Of a stretch of DNA of 32,273 bases, positions 5,662-12,582 are shown one piece after another. Position 1 is the stretch's first letter. Each line of letters begins with the position of its first letter. Position numbers and translations under genes: made by a program. The notes under the pieces were generated by a model that was not told the DNA's origin, did no database searches, and saw nothing but the letters and a program-made list of their open reading frames with translations. Source of the stretch: a virus; the IMG/VR virus record IMGVR_UViG_3300025849_000131, positions 1 through 32,273 of that record; one strand, 5' to 3'.

Positions 5662-6214
5662 AAACCACAGCATTTGGGTGTCTATGGGGTTGTCTATCGG
5701 CATCCCCAATAGTATCGTGGAGGACTTTGTTCACGAGACTTATCTTAGATTAAACAAGTATGTTGGAAATCCTGAGAAGATAATGTATAATGAAACTGAA
5801 GTTAATAGGTTTTACGTCTACATAACCTTAAAGAATTTATGGACTGATTACAACAAAGCTAAGTCCAAGTATGTCGTTTATAAGATGGATGACTATGACG
5901 GTGAATATGATTTCAATACTCCAGATTGGGCCTTGTATGAAGAGGTAAGCTACGATAAGGAAAAGGCTCAGGAGTATATTTTAGCTAAGATAAACGAAGA
6001 GGTAGAGTCTTGGGATTACTGGTATGACAAGAAACTGTTTAAGTTATATTACAATACGGATTTAAGTCTTAGGAAGCTGGCTAGCGAAACTAATATCTCA
6101 GTCACTTCTATTTTTAATAGTTGTAAAAACTATAAAGATATTATTAGAAGTAAATTTGGAGAAGACTTTGAGGATTATTTAAATGGAGATTTTGAGTTAA
6201 TATATGAGGACTAA
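5642..6214 (+). CDS. Sigma-factor-like transcription regulator (190 aa)
   Basis: Resembles a two-domain sigma factor. The segment VEDFVHETYLRLNKY (26-40) looks like region 2.2, and LSLRKLASETNISVTSIFNS (141-160) looks like the region 4 helix-turn-helix, followed by an acidic C-terminus. The middle part is Tyr- and Asp-rich. At 190 aa it has the size of ECF-type factors. It could direct host RNA polymerase to the tail, head and lysis genes, for which no TAnnTTTG promoter was found. A DNA-binding adaptor that is not a true sigma factor is the alternative. Confidence 0.75.
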   Translation: MLEILSKNHSIWVSMGLSIGIPNSIVEDFVHETYLRLNKYVGNPEKIMYNETEVNRFYVYITLKNLWTDYNKAKSKYVVYKMDDYDGEYDFNTPDWALYEEVSYDKEKAQEYILAKINEEVESWDYWYDKKLFKLYYNTDLSLRKLASETNISVTSIFNSCKNYKDIIRSKFGEDFEDYLNGDFELIYED

Positions 6215-6333
6215 TGGAAGATGAATTATTAGATTTTTTAGATTGGTACAACGTTATGTGCCATAACATAGAAGGTAAGACTTCTAGGGAAATAATTAAT
6301 ATGTATATGTATTTTTTAAATAATAAGATATGA
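6214..6333 (+). CDS. Small acidic protein, 39 aa, unknown
   Basis: ATG overlaps the previous TAA (TAATG) and the TGA overlaps the next ATG (ATGA). Acidic N-terminus (MEDELLDFLDWYN), then CHNIEGKTSREIINMYMYFL. No family recognised; overlaps on both sides support translation. Confidence 0.6.
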   Translation: MEDELLDFLDWYNVMCHNIEGKTSREIINMYMYFLNNKI

Positions 6334-6764
6334 GTGAAGAAAAATTACCACAAAAACCAAAGGATAAAAGAACTAAGCAATACAAGGAATGGGTTGCTAA
6401 GTATGAGACTGCCTCAGAGGGAGTTGGAGACACAGTAGCTAAGATTACTAAAGCTACAGGAATAGACAAGGCTGTGAAATTCTTAGCTGGTGAGGACTGT
6501 GGGTGTGATGATCGTAAAGATACTCTAAATCACCTATTTCCTTATAATAAACCTAACTGCTTTACAGAGCAGGAATTTGAAGTTTTAGATGAGTTATTCT
6601 CTAATCCTAATTGGAGATTAAGGACTCTGTTAGGTGAGGAGATAAAAGCTCTTTATGTTATATACAATAGGGTTATGAATACTTCTGACGTTCCTAGTGG
6701 ATGTGGTAGTTGTGTTACAGGTAGGCTGAACAAGCTAGAGCGTTTATACAAAGAGTATTTATAA
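6330..6764 (+). CDS. Cys-rich conserved-looking protein (144 aa), unknown
   Basis: The N-terminal 25 residues are very basic. A Gly/Thr segment GVGDTVAKITKATGIDKAVKF (31-51) follows, then two cysteine groups: Cys57, Cys59 and Cys77 (GEDCGCDDRK, KPNCF), and Cys125 and Cys128 (GCGSCVTG). These could bind zinc. I recall related proteins with the GEDCGCD motif in Bacteroidota phages, but no function. It starts with ATGA overlap and ends with TAATG overlap into the next gene. Confidence 0.75.
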   Translation: MSEEKLPQKPKDKRTKQYKEWVAKYETASEGVGDTVAKITKATGIDKAVKFLAGEDCGCDDRKDTLNHLFPYNKPNCFTEQEFEVLDELFSNPNWRLRTLLGEEIKALYVIYNRVMNTSDVPSGCGSCVTGRLNKLERLYKEYL

Positions 6765-7153
6765 TGGATATGTGGAATGAACAGAGATTGTTCGATTATC
6801 TCGTAGGGTGTTGCTATAGTGATTTAGTCAAGGCTAAGAAACAAATGAGTAGATGGGATTGCTATAGCCCTCAAACATTCCACAGAATAGAATTGAAGTG
6901 CAGAAGTAAGCATTATGATGGCTTATTGATAGAGAAGAAAAAGTTTAATGCACTGATAGAAAAGTGCCACGACAACTTAGACGTTCCTATTTATATTAAC
7001 TCAACCCCTAGTGGGGTTTTTAGGTTTAATCTATATAATGTAGAACCTAACTGGAGAGTTGATCACTTTAAGAAAACAACCCAGTTTGCTAATAACAATA
7101 GGATACCTAAAGAGGTGGCTTATTTAGACGTAAAAGATGCAGAGATATTATGA
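6764..7153 (+). CDS. Possible PD-(D/E)XK-like protein (129 aa)
   Basis: Contains HRIELKCRSKHYD (40-52), in which Glu43-x-Lys45 preceded by Asp32 resembles the core of PD-(D/E)XK nucleases, and a following IEKKKFNALIEKC helix like the one after the catalytic strand. The rest is not recognisable. It may be a small nuclease or a non-catalytic relative. Coupled by overlaps to both neighbours. The family call is tentative. Confidence 0.6.
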   Translation: MDMWNEQRLFDYLVGCCYSDLVKAKKQMSRWDCYSPQTFHRIELKCRSKHYDGLLIEKKKFNALIEKCHDNLDVPIYINSTPSGVFRFNLYNVEPNWRVDHFKKTTQFANNNRIPKEVAYLDVKDAEIL

Positions 7154-7419
7154 GTGATTCAATAAAGAAATACGAAGAGATGATGGAGGATGGGCAGTGG
7201 TCTACAGATAGCACAGGCTACTCCTACAATAACTTACCCAAAGACCCAATAGTATTGAGTGTTTTGGATAAGTATAAGGCACGTTCTAGGGATGGTATTA
7301 TAAAATATGGTACAACCCTTCACGATAGTCCTGATGGCTTCTACGCTTTCCTTACTCACTTACAGGAGGAACTTATGGATGCTACTTTATATATAGAGAA
7401 ACTAAAACAACAAAAGTAA
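7150..7419 (+). CDS. MazG-like nucleotide pyrophosphohydrolase domain (89 aa)
   Basis: The segment DKYKARSRDGIIKYGTTLHD (40-59) followed by HLQEELMDATLYIEKL (70-85) has the EExxD-type helix and spacing of small MazG-like proteins, which hydrolyse nucleoside triphosphates such as dNTPs. Candidate metal ligands are Glu73, Glu74 and Asp77; the second EXXD pair of full MazG is not evident. It may adjust nucleotide pools during infection. Overlaps both neighbours by 1-4 nt. Confidence 0.65.
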   Translation: MSDSIKKYEEMMEDGQWSTDSTGYSYNNLPKDPIVLSVLDKYKARSRDGIIKYGTTLHDSPDGFYAFLTHLQEELMDATLYIEKLKQQK

Positions 7420-7676
7420 TGCAGATAGAGGAGAGAATTAGAAAGATACAGGGATATAAGACTTGGTCCATTAAGAGAAAGGTTGATGAACTGTTAGAGA
7501 TTGATGCTCACAATTATACCAATCTAGGTATTGATTCTTCTAAGGCTGAAAAGAAAGCTGTTAAGGATATCAGTAGAAAGATATATAGAGCTATATCAAT
7601 TATAAACCCCTTGGATGGATATATCCTAGAGGCCCATATGAATGAGAAGGACCTAACTAAAGCAATAGATCAATAG
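7419..7676 (+). CDS. Unknown helical protein, 85 aa
   Basis: Starts with a TAATG overlap after the MazG-like gene. Mostly helical with many Lys, Ile and Asp; EERIRKIQGYKTWSIKRKVD at the N-terminus and NYTNLGIDSSKAEKKAVKDI in the middle. No motif recognised. Confidence 0.75.
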   Translation: MQIEERIRKIQGYKTWSIKRKVDELLEIDAHNYTNLGIDSSKAEKKAVKDISRKIYRAISIINPLDGYILEAHMNEKDLTKAIDQ

Positions 7677-7763
7677 ATGTTAGTCTTATTGATTGATGTT
7701 ATTACTGTGATAGTAGGACTGGTCCTCTGGTTCTTTGTGATTAAATATATAATAGAAAATTAA
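7677..7763 (+). CDS. 28-aa membrane micropeptide
   Basis: ATG starts directly after the previous TAG and TAA is at 7761-7763. Almost the whole peptide is a single hydrophobic helix (residues 2-25, with LLIDVITVIVGLVLWFFVI). Similar in design to the peptides at 4873 and 5393. Function unknown. Confidence 0.5.
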   Translation: MLVLLIDVITVIVGLVLWFFVIKYIIEN

Positions 7764-7765
7764 AT

Positions 7766-7885
7766 ATGAAAGAGTCTACACTGGTTAAGATGCAGTATGA
7801 TCTTAGAATAGCACAACAGGCCTTAGTTGTTGCTTTAGAAAGAATAAAGAAATTAGAGGAAAAAAATATAGAAGAAAAAGAGTAG
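7766..7885 (+). CDS. 39-aa coiled-coil peptide
   Basis: ATG lies 2 nt after the previous stop. The sequence from residue 9 on has a regular heptad pattern (QYDLRIAQQALVVALERIKK) and a Glu/Lys end, so it should be a single amphipathic helix, perhaps oligomeric. Last gene before a short gap and the exonuclease gene. Function unknown. Confidence 0.55.
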   Translation: MKESTLVKMQYDLRIAQQALVVALERIKKLEEKNIEEKE

Positions 7886-7901
7886 TTGTTAAAAAATTGT
7901 T

Positions 7902-7909
7902 TATATTAG
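7902..7909 (+). promoter_or_regulatory. Promoter-box-like TATATTAG before the exonuclease gene
   Basis: TATATTAG followed by C matches the TAnnTTAGC form seen before 2011 and 2530, just ahead of the ATG at 7914. The nearest upstream TTG (7886-7888) is only 13 nt away, which is too close, so this is weak. Confidence 0.25.
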
Positions 7910-7913
7910 CAGT

Positions 7914-8702
7914 ATGAAAACAATTAAATTACTAGACAATAAGGATTGGGATGTATCTGAAATCTTAGATAAGATGGAGGATGACTCCTTTTATTATGGA
8001 TACTTAGGAAAGTATGCATTATCATCCTCTTCTTCTAAAGACCTTTATAAGTCCCCTAAGAGTTACTTTAATAAGACTCAACAAGTTAATGGTGATATAC
8101 CTGCTCTAAGAGAGGGTAGACTAATTCACACTGTAGTTCTTGAAGAGGAAAAGATTAATGATAAGTATGACTTTGTTGATATAGGTGGAAGAAACACTAA
8201 GACCTTTAAGGAGGCTAAGGTGGAAGCTACTAACAAAGGGAAAGAGATTATGTTGGTTAGTGAACTTAATAAGGCTAACGAGCTTTGTAACTCTATTAGA
8301 TTCAACAGTGATGCTAATGAACTATTCACAGGAGGTTCTGCTGAGGTCCCTGCTATTGGTAATTTGTTTGGTATTCCTTTTAGGGGAAAGGCTGACTACT
8401 TGAAAGATGGACACTTAATAGACTTAAAGACTACAGCTAAGCTAGATGGATGGGAGAGAGCTGCTAAATATAGTTGGCATTATGATATGCAGGGTTGGAT
8501 TTATTGTGAACTCTTTGGAGTTGAGAGGTTTACTTATGTAGTTATAGAGAAAGGTTCTGGTGATATAGGAATATTTGAACTCACTAAGAACACAAAAGAA
8601 ATAGGTGGTGATAAGGTTAAGCAAGCCGTAAACACTTACAAGGAATATTTTATAGAAAAAAGAAGCAAGGTTAATGACTTTACAATCAGAGGATTCCTTT
8701 AG
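7914..8702 (+). CDS. RecE-like PD-(D/E)XK exonuclease (262 aa)
   Basis: Exonuclease of the RecE/exodeoxyribonuclease VIII type (PF12684-like), expected to resect double-stranded DNA and hand the single strand to ERF. Core residues are visible: His72 in EGRLIHTVV, Glu144 in GSAEVP, Asp161 in RGKADYL, Asp170-Leu-Lys172 in LIDLKTT, and the QGWIY motif at 193-197. The N-terminal YALSSSSSKDLYKSPKSYF is the usual opening of this family. It is about the full length of the nuclease domain alone. The next gene overlaps it by 29 nt or starts 19 nt later. Confidence 0.92.
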   Translation: MKTIKLLDNKDWDVSEILDKMEDDSFYYGYLGKYALSSSSSKDLYKSPKSYFNKTQQVNGDIPALREGRLIHTVVLEEEKINDKYDFVDIGGRNTKTFKEAKVEATNKGKEIMLVSELNKANELCNSIRFNSDANELFTGGSAEVPAIGNLFGIPFRGKADYLKDGHLIDLKTTAKLDGWERAAKYSWHYDMQGWIYCELFGVERFTYVVIEKGSGDIGIFELTKNTKEIGGDKVKQAVNTYKEYFIEKRSKVNDFTIRGFL

Positions 8703-8934
8703 TTTATTTGAGGAAGAGAAGATGCTATATTACTACCTATCCTTAATTGACTTACTTCACGGAGTGAGTATAAAACAACTAGAAGAGGATATATCTATCT
8801 ACGAGCAGATAGAGTCTTATGAGGCTTGTGCAGGTATTAAGGAAGCGGTTGAAGTAGCTAGATATAAAACGTATCAAGATATAAAATTGATAGCGTTAGA
8901 AGTGCAAGAGAAGTACCAATTTGAAATAGATTAA
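8674..8934 (+). CDS. Unknown acidic helical protein (86 aa)
   Basis: Two starts are possible: ATG 8674, overlapping the exonuclease by 29 nt, or ATG 8722, 19 nt after its stop and preceded by a purine-rich GAGGAAGAGAAG that could serve as ribosome-binding site. The shared part has KQLEEDISIYEQIESYEACAG, which resembles short UVR-type helical hairpins, but this is not firm. Function unknown. Confidence 0.65.
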   Translation: MTLQSEDSFSLFEEEKMLYYYLSLIDLLHGVSIKQLEEDISIYEQIESYEACAGIKEAVEVARYKTYQDIKLIALEVQEKYQFEID

Positions 8935-8956
8935 ATAACAATTAAAAACGATTAGA

Positions 8957-9508
8957 ATGATTACACATTTATTAAAAAATGTAGTAGAAGAATACTACGA
9001 ATTAGATTTAACTTTAAACACTAGACGAAGAACTCACGTTGAAGCTAGAGCTATCTACTTTAGACTGCTAAGAGATAAAACTAAAATGAGTCTTGAAGCT
9101 ATAGGTAAGACTGTTAATAGGGATCACGCCACTGTCTTGTATGCTAACAGAAAGTTAAAAGATTGGATTCAATATGATTCAAAGATTAAAAAAGAGTACG
9201 AGATTATTAGAAACAAATTTGAACACGCTTTGTCAAACAGAGTTGATCACGCTTTATCATTATCTGACACAAGTGCTGAAGAAGATTATTCAACAATAGA
9301 AGGGTTTTATGAAAAGAAATATAAGGAGCTAGAAGCAAAAACGATAGAAGCTCTTGCTAAAGTTGAAGGTAAGGAGTTTGAAGATATCAATTCAGTACAA
9401 GCCTTTGAAGCATTAGATAACTTGTTTACTAAGTACAACTTCTTAAAGGCAAGTTTTTATAGAACTCACCCTAAGATAGCTAAGTCTGGTAAATTTGATT
9501 TAGTGTAG
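8957..9508 (+). CDS. DnaA domain-IV-like DNA-binding protein (183 aa)
   Basis: Residues 22-68 match the DNA-binding domain of the replication initiator DnaA: TRRRTHVEARAIYFRLLRD, then the helix-turn-helix SLEAIGKTVNRDHATVLYA with the RDHxTVLxA signature at 55-63, where DnaA has GGRDHTTVLHA. The ATPase domain of DnaA is missing. The C-terminal 110 residues are unrelated and partly coiled coil. It may mark the phage origin or act as a competitor of host DnaA. The repeats at 12583-12686 are possible binding sites, though they do not resemble the DnaA box TTATCCACA. Confidence 0.85.
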   Translation: MITHLLKNVVEEYYELDLTLNTRRRTHVEARAIYFRLLRDKTKMSLEAIGKTVNRDHATVLYANRKLKDWIQYDSKIKKEYEIIRNKFEHALSNRVDHALSLSDTSAEEDYSTIEGFYEKKYKELEAKTIEALAKVEGKEFEDINSVQAFEALDNLFTKYNFLKASFYRTHPKIAKSGKFDLV

Positions 9509-9570
9509 TTAAGGCTAAGAAGGTTGCAGTAGACTATTCCGTTATAAATCAAGAGGCAGCTAAGTGGTGT

Positions 9571-9780
9571 ATGGATAGAGGTTATAAGATATATCCTACA
9601 CCAGTTGAGTTTAAGAATTTAAATGAAAGAACTAAGAAGGGGATTAAGTTTAAATTGGTTGTAGAGTTTGGTGGTGCTAAGAAAGTTGGTACTAAACTTT
9701 ATACTGATGTTGAATGGTCTAATGCAATATGGTCAATATATAGTTACCTATATAACAAACACGGAAGGAATGGACAATAG
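9571..9780 (+). CDS. Unknown protein, 69 aa or longer
   Basis: ATG 9571 is the first standard start in this frame, but the frame is open from 9499, and the upstream codons give a plausible protein sequence (AKKVAVDYSVINQEAAKWC) running straight into residue 1. The true product may start at a rare codon after 9499. The C-terminal part has VEWSNAIWSIYSYLYNKHG. No family recognised. The gene overlaps the methyltransferase start by 11 nt. Confidence 0.6.
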   Translation: MDRGYKIYPTPVEFKNLNERTKKGIKFKLVVEFGGAKKVGTKLYTDVEWSNAIWSIYSYLYNKHGRNGQ

Positions 9781-10891
9781 CAATATGGGAGTAAAGATCA
9801 ACTTATTGGATTTGTTTAGTGGGATAGGTGGATTTCACCTTGGACTAGAAAGAGCAGGGTTTGAAATCAACTCTTACAATTCAGAGATAGATAAATACGC
9901 AACACAAGTATATAAACATAACTTTAAAAATAGCAAGTATGTCGGATCAATTACAGATGTTCGAGGACAAGAATTACCAAGAATCAATGGAATCACCTTC
10001 GGAAGCCCTTGCCAGGATTTTAGCCTTGCAGGAAAAAGGAGAGGTATGTCTGGAGAAAGATCAAGTCTCATCCTTGAAGCGATTAGGCTTATCAAAGAAT
10101 GCCGACCAGATTTTTTTATCTGGGAAAATGTTAAAGGAACATTCAGCTCAAACAATCGCCAAGACTTTGCAGCAATCTTGCAAGCGTTTGCCAACATTAG
10201 GGGTTATAGACTCGAATGGCAATTGCTTAATACAAAGTGGTTTCTACCCCAAAATAGAGAGAGAGTCTACCTTGTTGGATATCTTGGAGACGGAAGTAGA
10301 GGACAAATATTTCCTATCTCAGAAGGCTGTAGACAGGTTAATGTCCTACAAGGACAACAAGCAAATACCTGTACCCTCACAACAAGATATGGAGCAGACG
10401 GAAATGGATCGTACATTACTGAACGTAAACAGTATGCACAAGAAAAAAAAATAACATCAGGAACTAAAAGAGGATATGAGACTGCTACATATGGAGATGG
10501 TATTGATTTAGCTTTTCCCGGTAGCACTTCTAGAAGAGGTAGGGTTGGCAAAGGTTATGTTCACACATTAGACACTGCTTGTAATATGGGTGTTTTAGAA
10601 GTGGGTGATTATAGATATGATAAGGGTTATAGGAAAAGAGAGGATGGAATCTCTCCAACTTTAAGAGCTAAAGCATCCACTGATATTTCTAGTACACCTA
10701 CTATAAATAAAATTAGGAGACTTACACCAATAGAGTGCGAAAGACTACAGGGGTTTCCTGATAATTGGACTAAGTACGGAAGTGAAGGGTTAATATCAGA
10801 TACACAAAGATATAAGATGTGTGGTAATGCTGTAACAGTTGATGTAGTAAAAGCTGTAGGTGAAAGAATTAAAGATGTAGTATATGGGTAG
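9770..10891 (+). CDS. DNA cytosine-5 methyltransferase (373 aa)
   Basis: Transfers a methyl group from S-adenosylmethionine to C5 of cytosine, probably protecting phage DNA from restriction. All key motifs are present: motif I DLFSGIGG (14-21), motif IV GSPCQDFS with catalytic Cys81, motif VI ENV (119-121), motif VIII QNRERVYLVG (161-170), then after the recognition region RRLTPIECERLQGFP and the final GNAVTVDVV. ATG 9770 is chosen because the frame upstream reads as the shadow of the previous gene; ATG 9785 is an alternative. No restriction enzyme gene is adjacent. A second ORF of 171 codons lies wholly inside it in the +1 frame. Confidence 0.95.
   Translation: MDNSNMGVKINLLDLFSGIGGFHLGLERAGFEINSYNSEIDKYATQVYKHNFKNSKYVGSITDVRGQELPRINGITFGSPCQDFSLAGKRRGMSGERSSLILEAIRLIKECRPDFFIWENVKGTFSSNNRQDFAAILQAFANIRGYRLEWQLLNTKWFLPQNRERVYLVGYLGDGSRGQIFPISEGCRQVNVLQGQQANTCTLTTRYGADGNGSYITERKQYAQEKKITSGTKRGYETATYGDGIDLAFPGSTSRRGRVGKGYVHTLDTACNMGVLEVGDYRYDKGYRKREDGISPTLRAKASTDISSTPTINKIRRLTPIECERLQGFPDNWTKYGSEGLISDTQRYKMCGNAVTVDVVKAVGERIKDVVYG
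9939..10454 (+). CDS. Nested ORF inside the methyltransferase gene (171 aa)
   Basis: An uninterrupted ATG-initiated frame in the +1 register relative to the methyltransferase. The protein looks natural: an acidic N-terminus, few odd residues, an even composition and a Lys-rich end. Residues near 120-140 (LLDILETEVEDKYFLSQKAV) match a DILExxVxxKYFLSxKA phrase that I remember from phage cytosine-methyltransferase-associated proteins, and NGNCLIQSGFYPKIERES before it also fits. This argues for a real overlapping gene rather than a chance ORF. Function unknown; possibly a partner or remnant of a second methyltransferase lineage. No clear ribosome-binding site. Confidence 0.5.
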   Translation: MSDQLQMFEDKNYQESMESPSEALARILALQEKGEVCLEKDQVSSLKRLGLSKNADQIFLSGKMLKEHSAQTIAKTLQQSCKRLPTLGVIDSNGNCLIQSGFYPKIERESTLLDILETEVEDKYFLSQKAVDRLMSYKDNKQIPVPSQQDMEQTEMDRTLLNVNSMHKKKK

Positions 10892-11270
10892 AAAACCAAA
10901 AGAAAGGAAGTTCGTTAAAGCTACAGATGGTAGACGTAATAACGGTAGGAAGAAAGGTGACAAGGTAAACAAACCTGTTATGGCCACTCCTAGTGCTATT
11001 AATGAAGCTAAGAAGAATCGAGTAGGGATATATGCTTTGAACGCTATGCAGAAAGTATTCGGGTCCGAGGAAGAGGCTTGGGCATCACTAGCAGAGCAAG
11101 CTAAGGATTCCTTTCCCCATATGAAGTTGTTGTTTGAATATAAGTATGGTAAGCCTGATGAATCAAGGTTAGGTGGTGAGAAGCCTAAAGTAAATATAAA
11201 TATAAAAAACCTGTTCGCAGGAAACCAAGAAGATAACAATAACGATATAATAGACATTACAGATGAATAA
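10884..11270 (+). CDS. Probable terminase small subunit (128 aa)
   Basis: Placed directly before terL, overlapping the methyltransferase end by 8 nt. The N-terminus is very basic (GRKPKERK, RRNNGRKKGDK) and could bind DNA. The middle has EEEAWASLAEQAKDSFPHMK and LLFEYKYGKP, a pattern I associate with small terminase-like proteins of Bacteroidota phages. The C-terminus is acidic. The call depends mainly on position. If right, it recognises the packaging site and recruits TerL. Confidence 0.65.
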   Translation: MGRKPKERKFVKATDGRRNNGRKKGDKVNKPVMATPSAINEAKKNRVGIYALNAMQKVFGSEEEAWASLAEQAKDSFPHMKLLFEYKYGKPDESRLGGEKPKVNINIKNLFAGNQEDNNNDIIDITDE

Positions 11271-11400
11271 GGAATTTCCAGAGAATTGGTGGGATTATGG
11301 ACTAAACCCTATACTAGGTTATAGATACAATCCAGACGGTAAGGGGTTACCTGTTAAATTTAGAAAGTTAAGTATTGAAAACACCTCAGTTAAACGATAA
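11263..11400 (+). CDS. Small protein between terminase genes, 45 aa
   Basis: ATG 11263 overlaps the previous gene's end and the ORF overlaps the terL start by 26 nt. MNKEFPENWWDYGLNPILGY and a basic second half. No family recognised. Translation of this ORF would carry ribosomes to the TTG start of terL. Confidence 0.5.
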   Translation: MNKEFPENWWDYGLNPILGYRYNPDGKGLPVKFRKLSIENTSVKR

Positions 11401-12580
11401 ATATCAAGCACTAGGTAATGACAGTAGGTATTTTGTAACTACTGGTGGGAGGGGTAGTGGTAAGTCTTTTGGAGTTACCTCTTTCCTTGCACTGCTTACT
11501 ATGGAGAAGGGTCATAAGATATTGTTTACTCGATATACTATGACCTCTACAGCTAATTCTATTATCCCTGAGTTTATAGAAAAGATTGAGCTTTATGGTA
11601 TTGCTCAGCATTTCAGAATAACCAAAGATGAGATTATAAATATCTCTACAGGAAGCTCTATAATGTTTAGGGGTATCAAAACCTCAGCAGGTAACCAGAC
11701 GGCCTCTCTAAAGTCCTTACAAGGTGTTACTACCTTTGTATTGGATGAAGCAGAGGAACTTATTAATGAAGATGATTTCGATAAGATTGATCAGTCTGTA
11801 CGTTCTAAATCTAAACAGAACAGGGTTATATTAATACTTAACCCTACCACTAAAGAACACTGGATATACCAGAGGTTCTTTGCAGCTAAAGCAATTAAGA
11901 GTGGATGGAATGGTTGGAAAGATAATATTACTTATATACACACTACCTTTAAAGATAACTTAGATCACTTATCAGAATCTTTCTTATTCCAAATAGAAGA
12001 GATTCGTAGACGTAGGCCAGACAAATACAATCACCAGATATTAGGAGGTTGGTTAGATAAAGCTGAAGGTGTAGTATTTACAAGATGGGATGTTGGTGCT
12101 TTTAATGAGTATTTACCTTATATATATGGTCAAGATTTTGGGTTTTCAGTCGATCCTACGGTCCTTCTGAAGATGGCTATAGATAAGGATAGGAAGAAGA
12201 TATATTTAAAGACACAGTACTGTAAAGTAGGCTTGTCTACAAAAGAGATAGGTGAGCTAAATAGGAGATATGCTGGTGAGGATCTTATTATTTGTGATAG
12301 TGCAGAGCCTAGACTTATACAGGAGCTGAAGATATATTGTAATATTAAACCTACAATAAAGAAGCAAGGTAGCATACTAACTGGTATAGCCTTGATACAA
12401 GATTACGATTTAGTTGTTGACCCTGAATCTACAGAGTTAATCAAGGAGCTTAACAATTATGTTTGGCACAGTCGTAACGAAAGACCAATCGATAAATGGA
12501 ATCACCATCTTGATAGTATGAGGTATGGTATTCAGTATTACTTAAAGAATATAAACAAAGGAAGTTACGTCATTCGATAA
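11375..12580 (+). CDS. terL: Terminase large subunit (401 aa)
   Basis: Packaging motor with ATPase and nuclease domains. Walker A GGRGSGKS at 24-31, Walker B FVLDEAEE at 121-128, a coupling-like ILNPTTKEHW near 154-163, and nuclease acidic residues Asp254 (GQDFGFSVD), Asp308 (IICDSAEP) and Asp380 (HHLDSMRYG). It resembles the PBSX-type family (Terminase_3 plus its C-terminal nuclease). The start is TTG at 11375; no in-frame ATG precedes the Walker A motif. The 401 aa length is normal to slightly short. Directly after the stop begins an array of 15-bp repeats. Confidence 0.95.
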   Translation: MKTPQLNDKYQALGNDSRYFVTTGGRGSGKSFGVTSFLALLTMEKGHKILFTRYTMTSTANSIIPEFIEKIELYGIAQHFRITKDEIINISTGSSIMFRGIKTSAGNQTASLKSLQGVTTFVLDEAEELINEDDFDKIDQSVRSKSKQNRVILILNPTTKEHWIYQRFFAAKAIKSGWNGWKDNITYIHTTFKDNLDHLSESFLFQIEEIRRRRPDKYNHQILGGWLDKAEGVVFTRWDVGAFNEYLPYIYGQDFGFSVDPTVLLKMAIDKDRKKIYLKTQYCKVGLSTKEIGELNRRYAGEDLIICDSAEPRLIQELKIYCNIKPTIKKQGSILTGIALIQDYDLVVDPESTELIKELNNYVWHSRNERPIDKWNHHLDSMRYGIQYYLKNINKGSYVIR

Positions 12581-12582
12581 CT

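Noticed and set aside
8185-8403. 72-aa ORF inside the RecE-like exonuclease gene
   Set aside because: Lies wholly in the exonuclease gene and has the Leu/Arg-rich look of a shadow frame.
9874-11257. Several minus-strand ORFs of 90-153 aa over the methyltransferase and terminase genes
   Set aside because: They lie opposite strong + strand genes, have Ser/Leu/Pro-rich antisense composition and no promoter.
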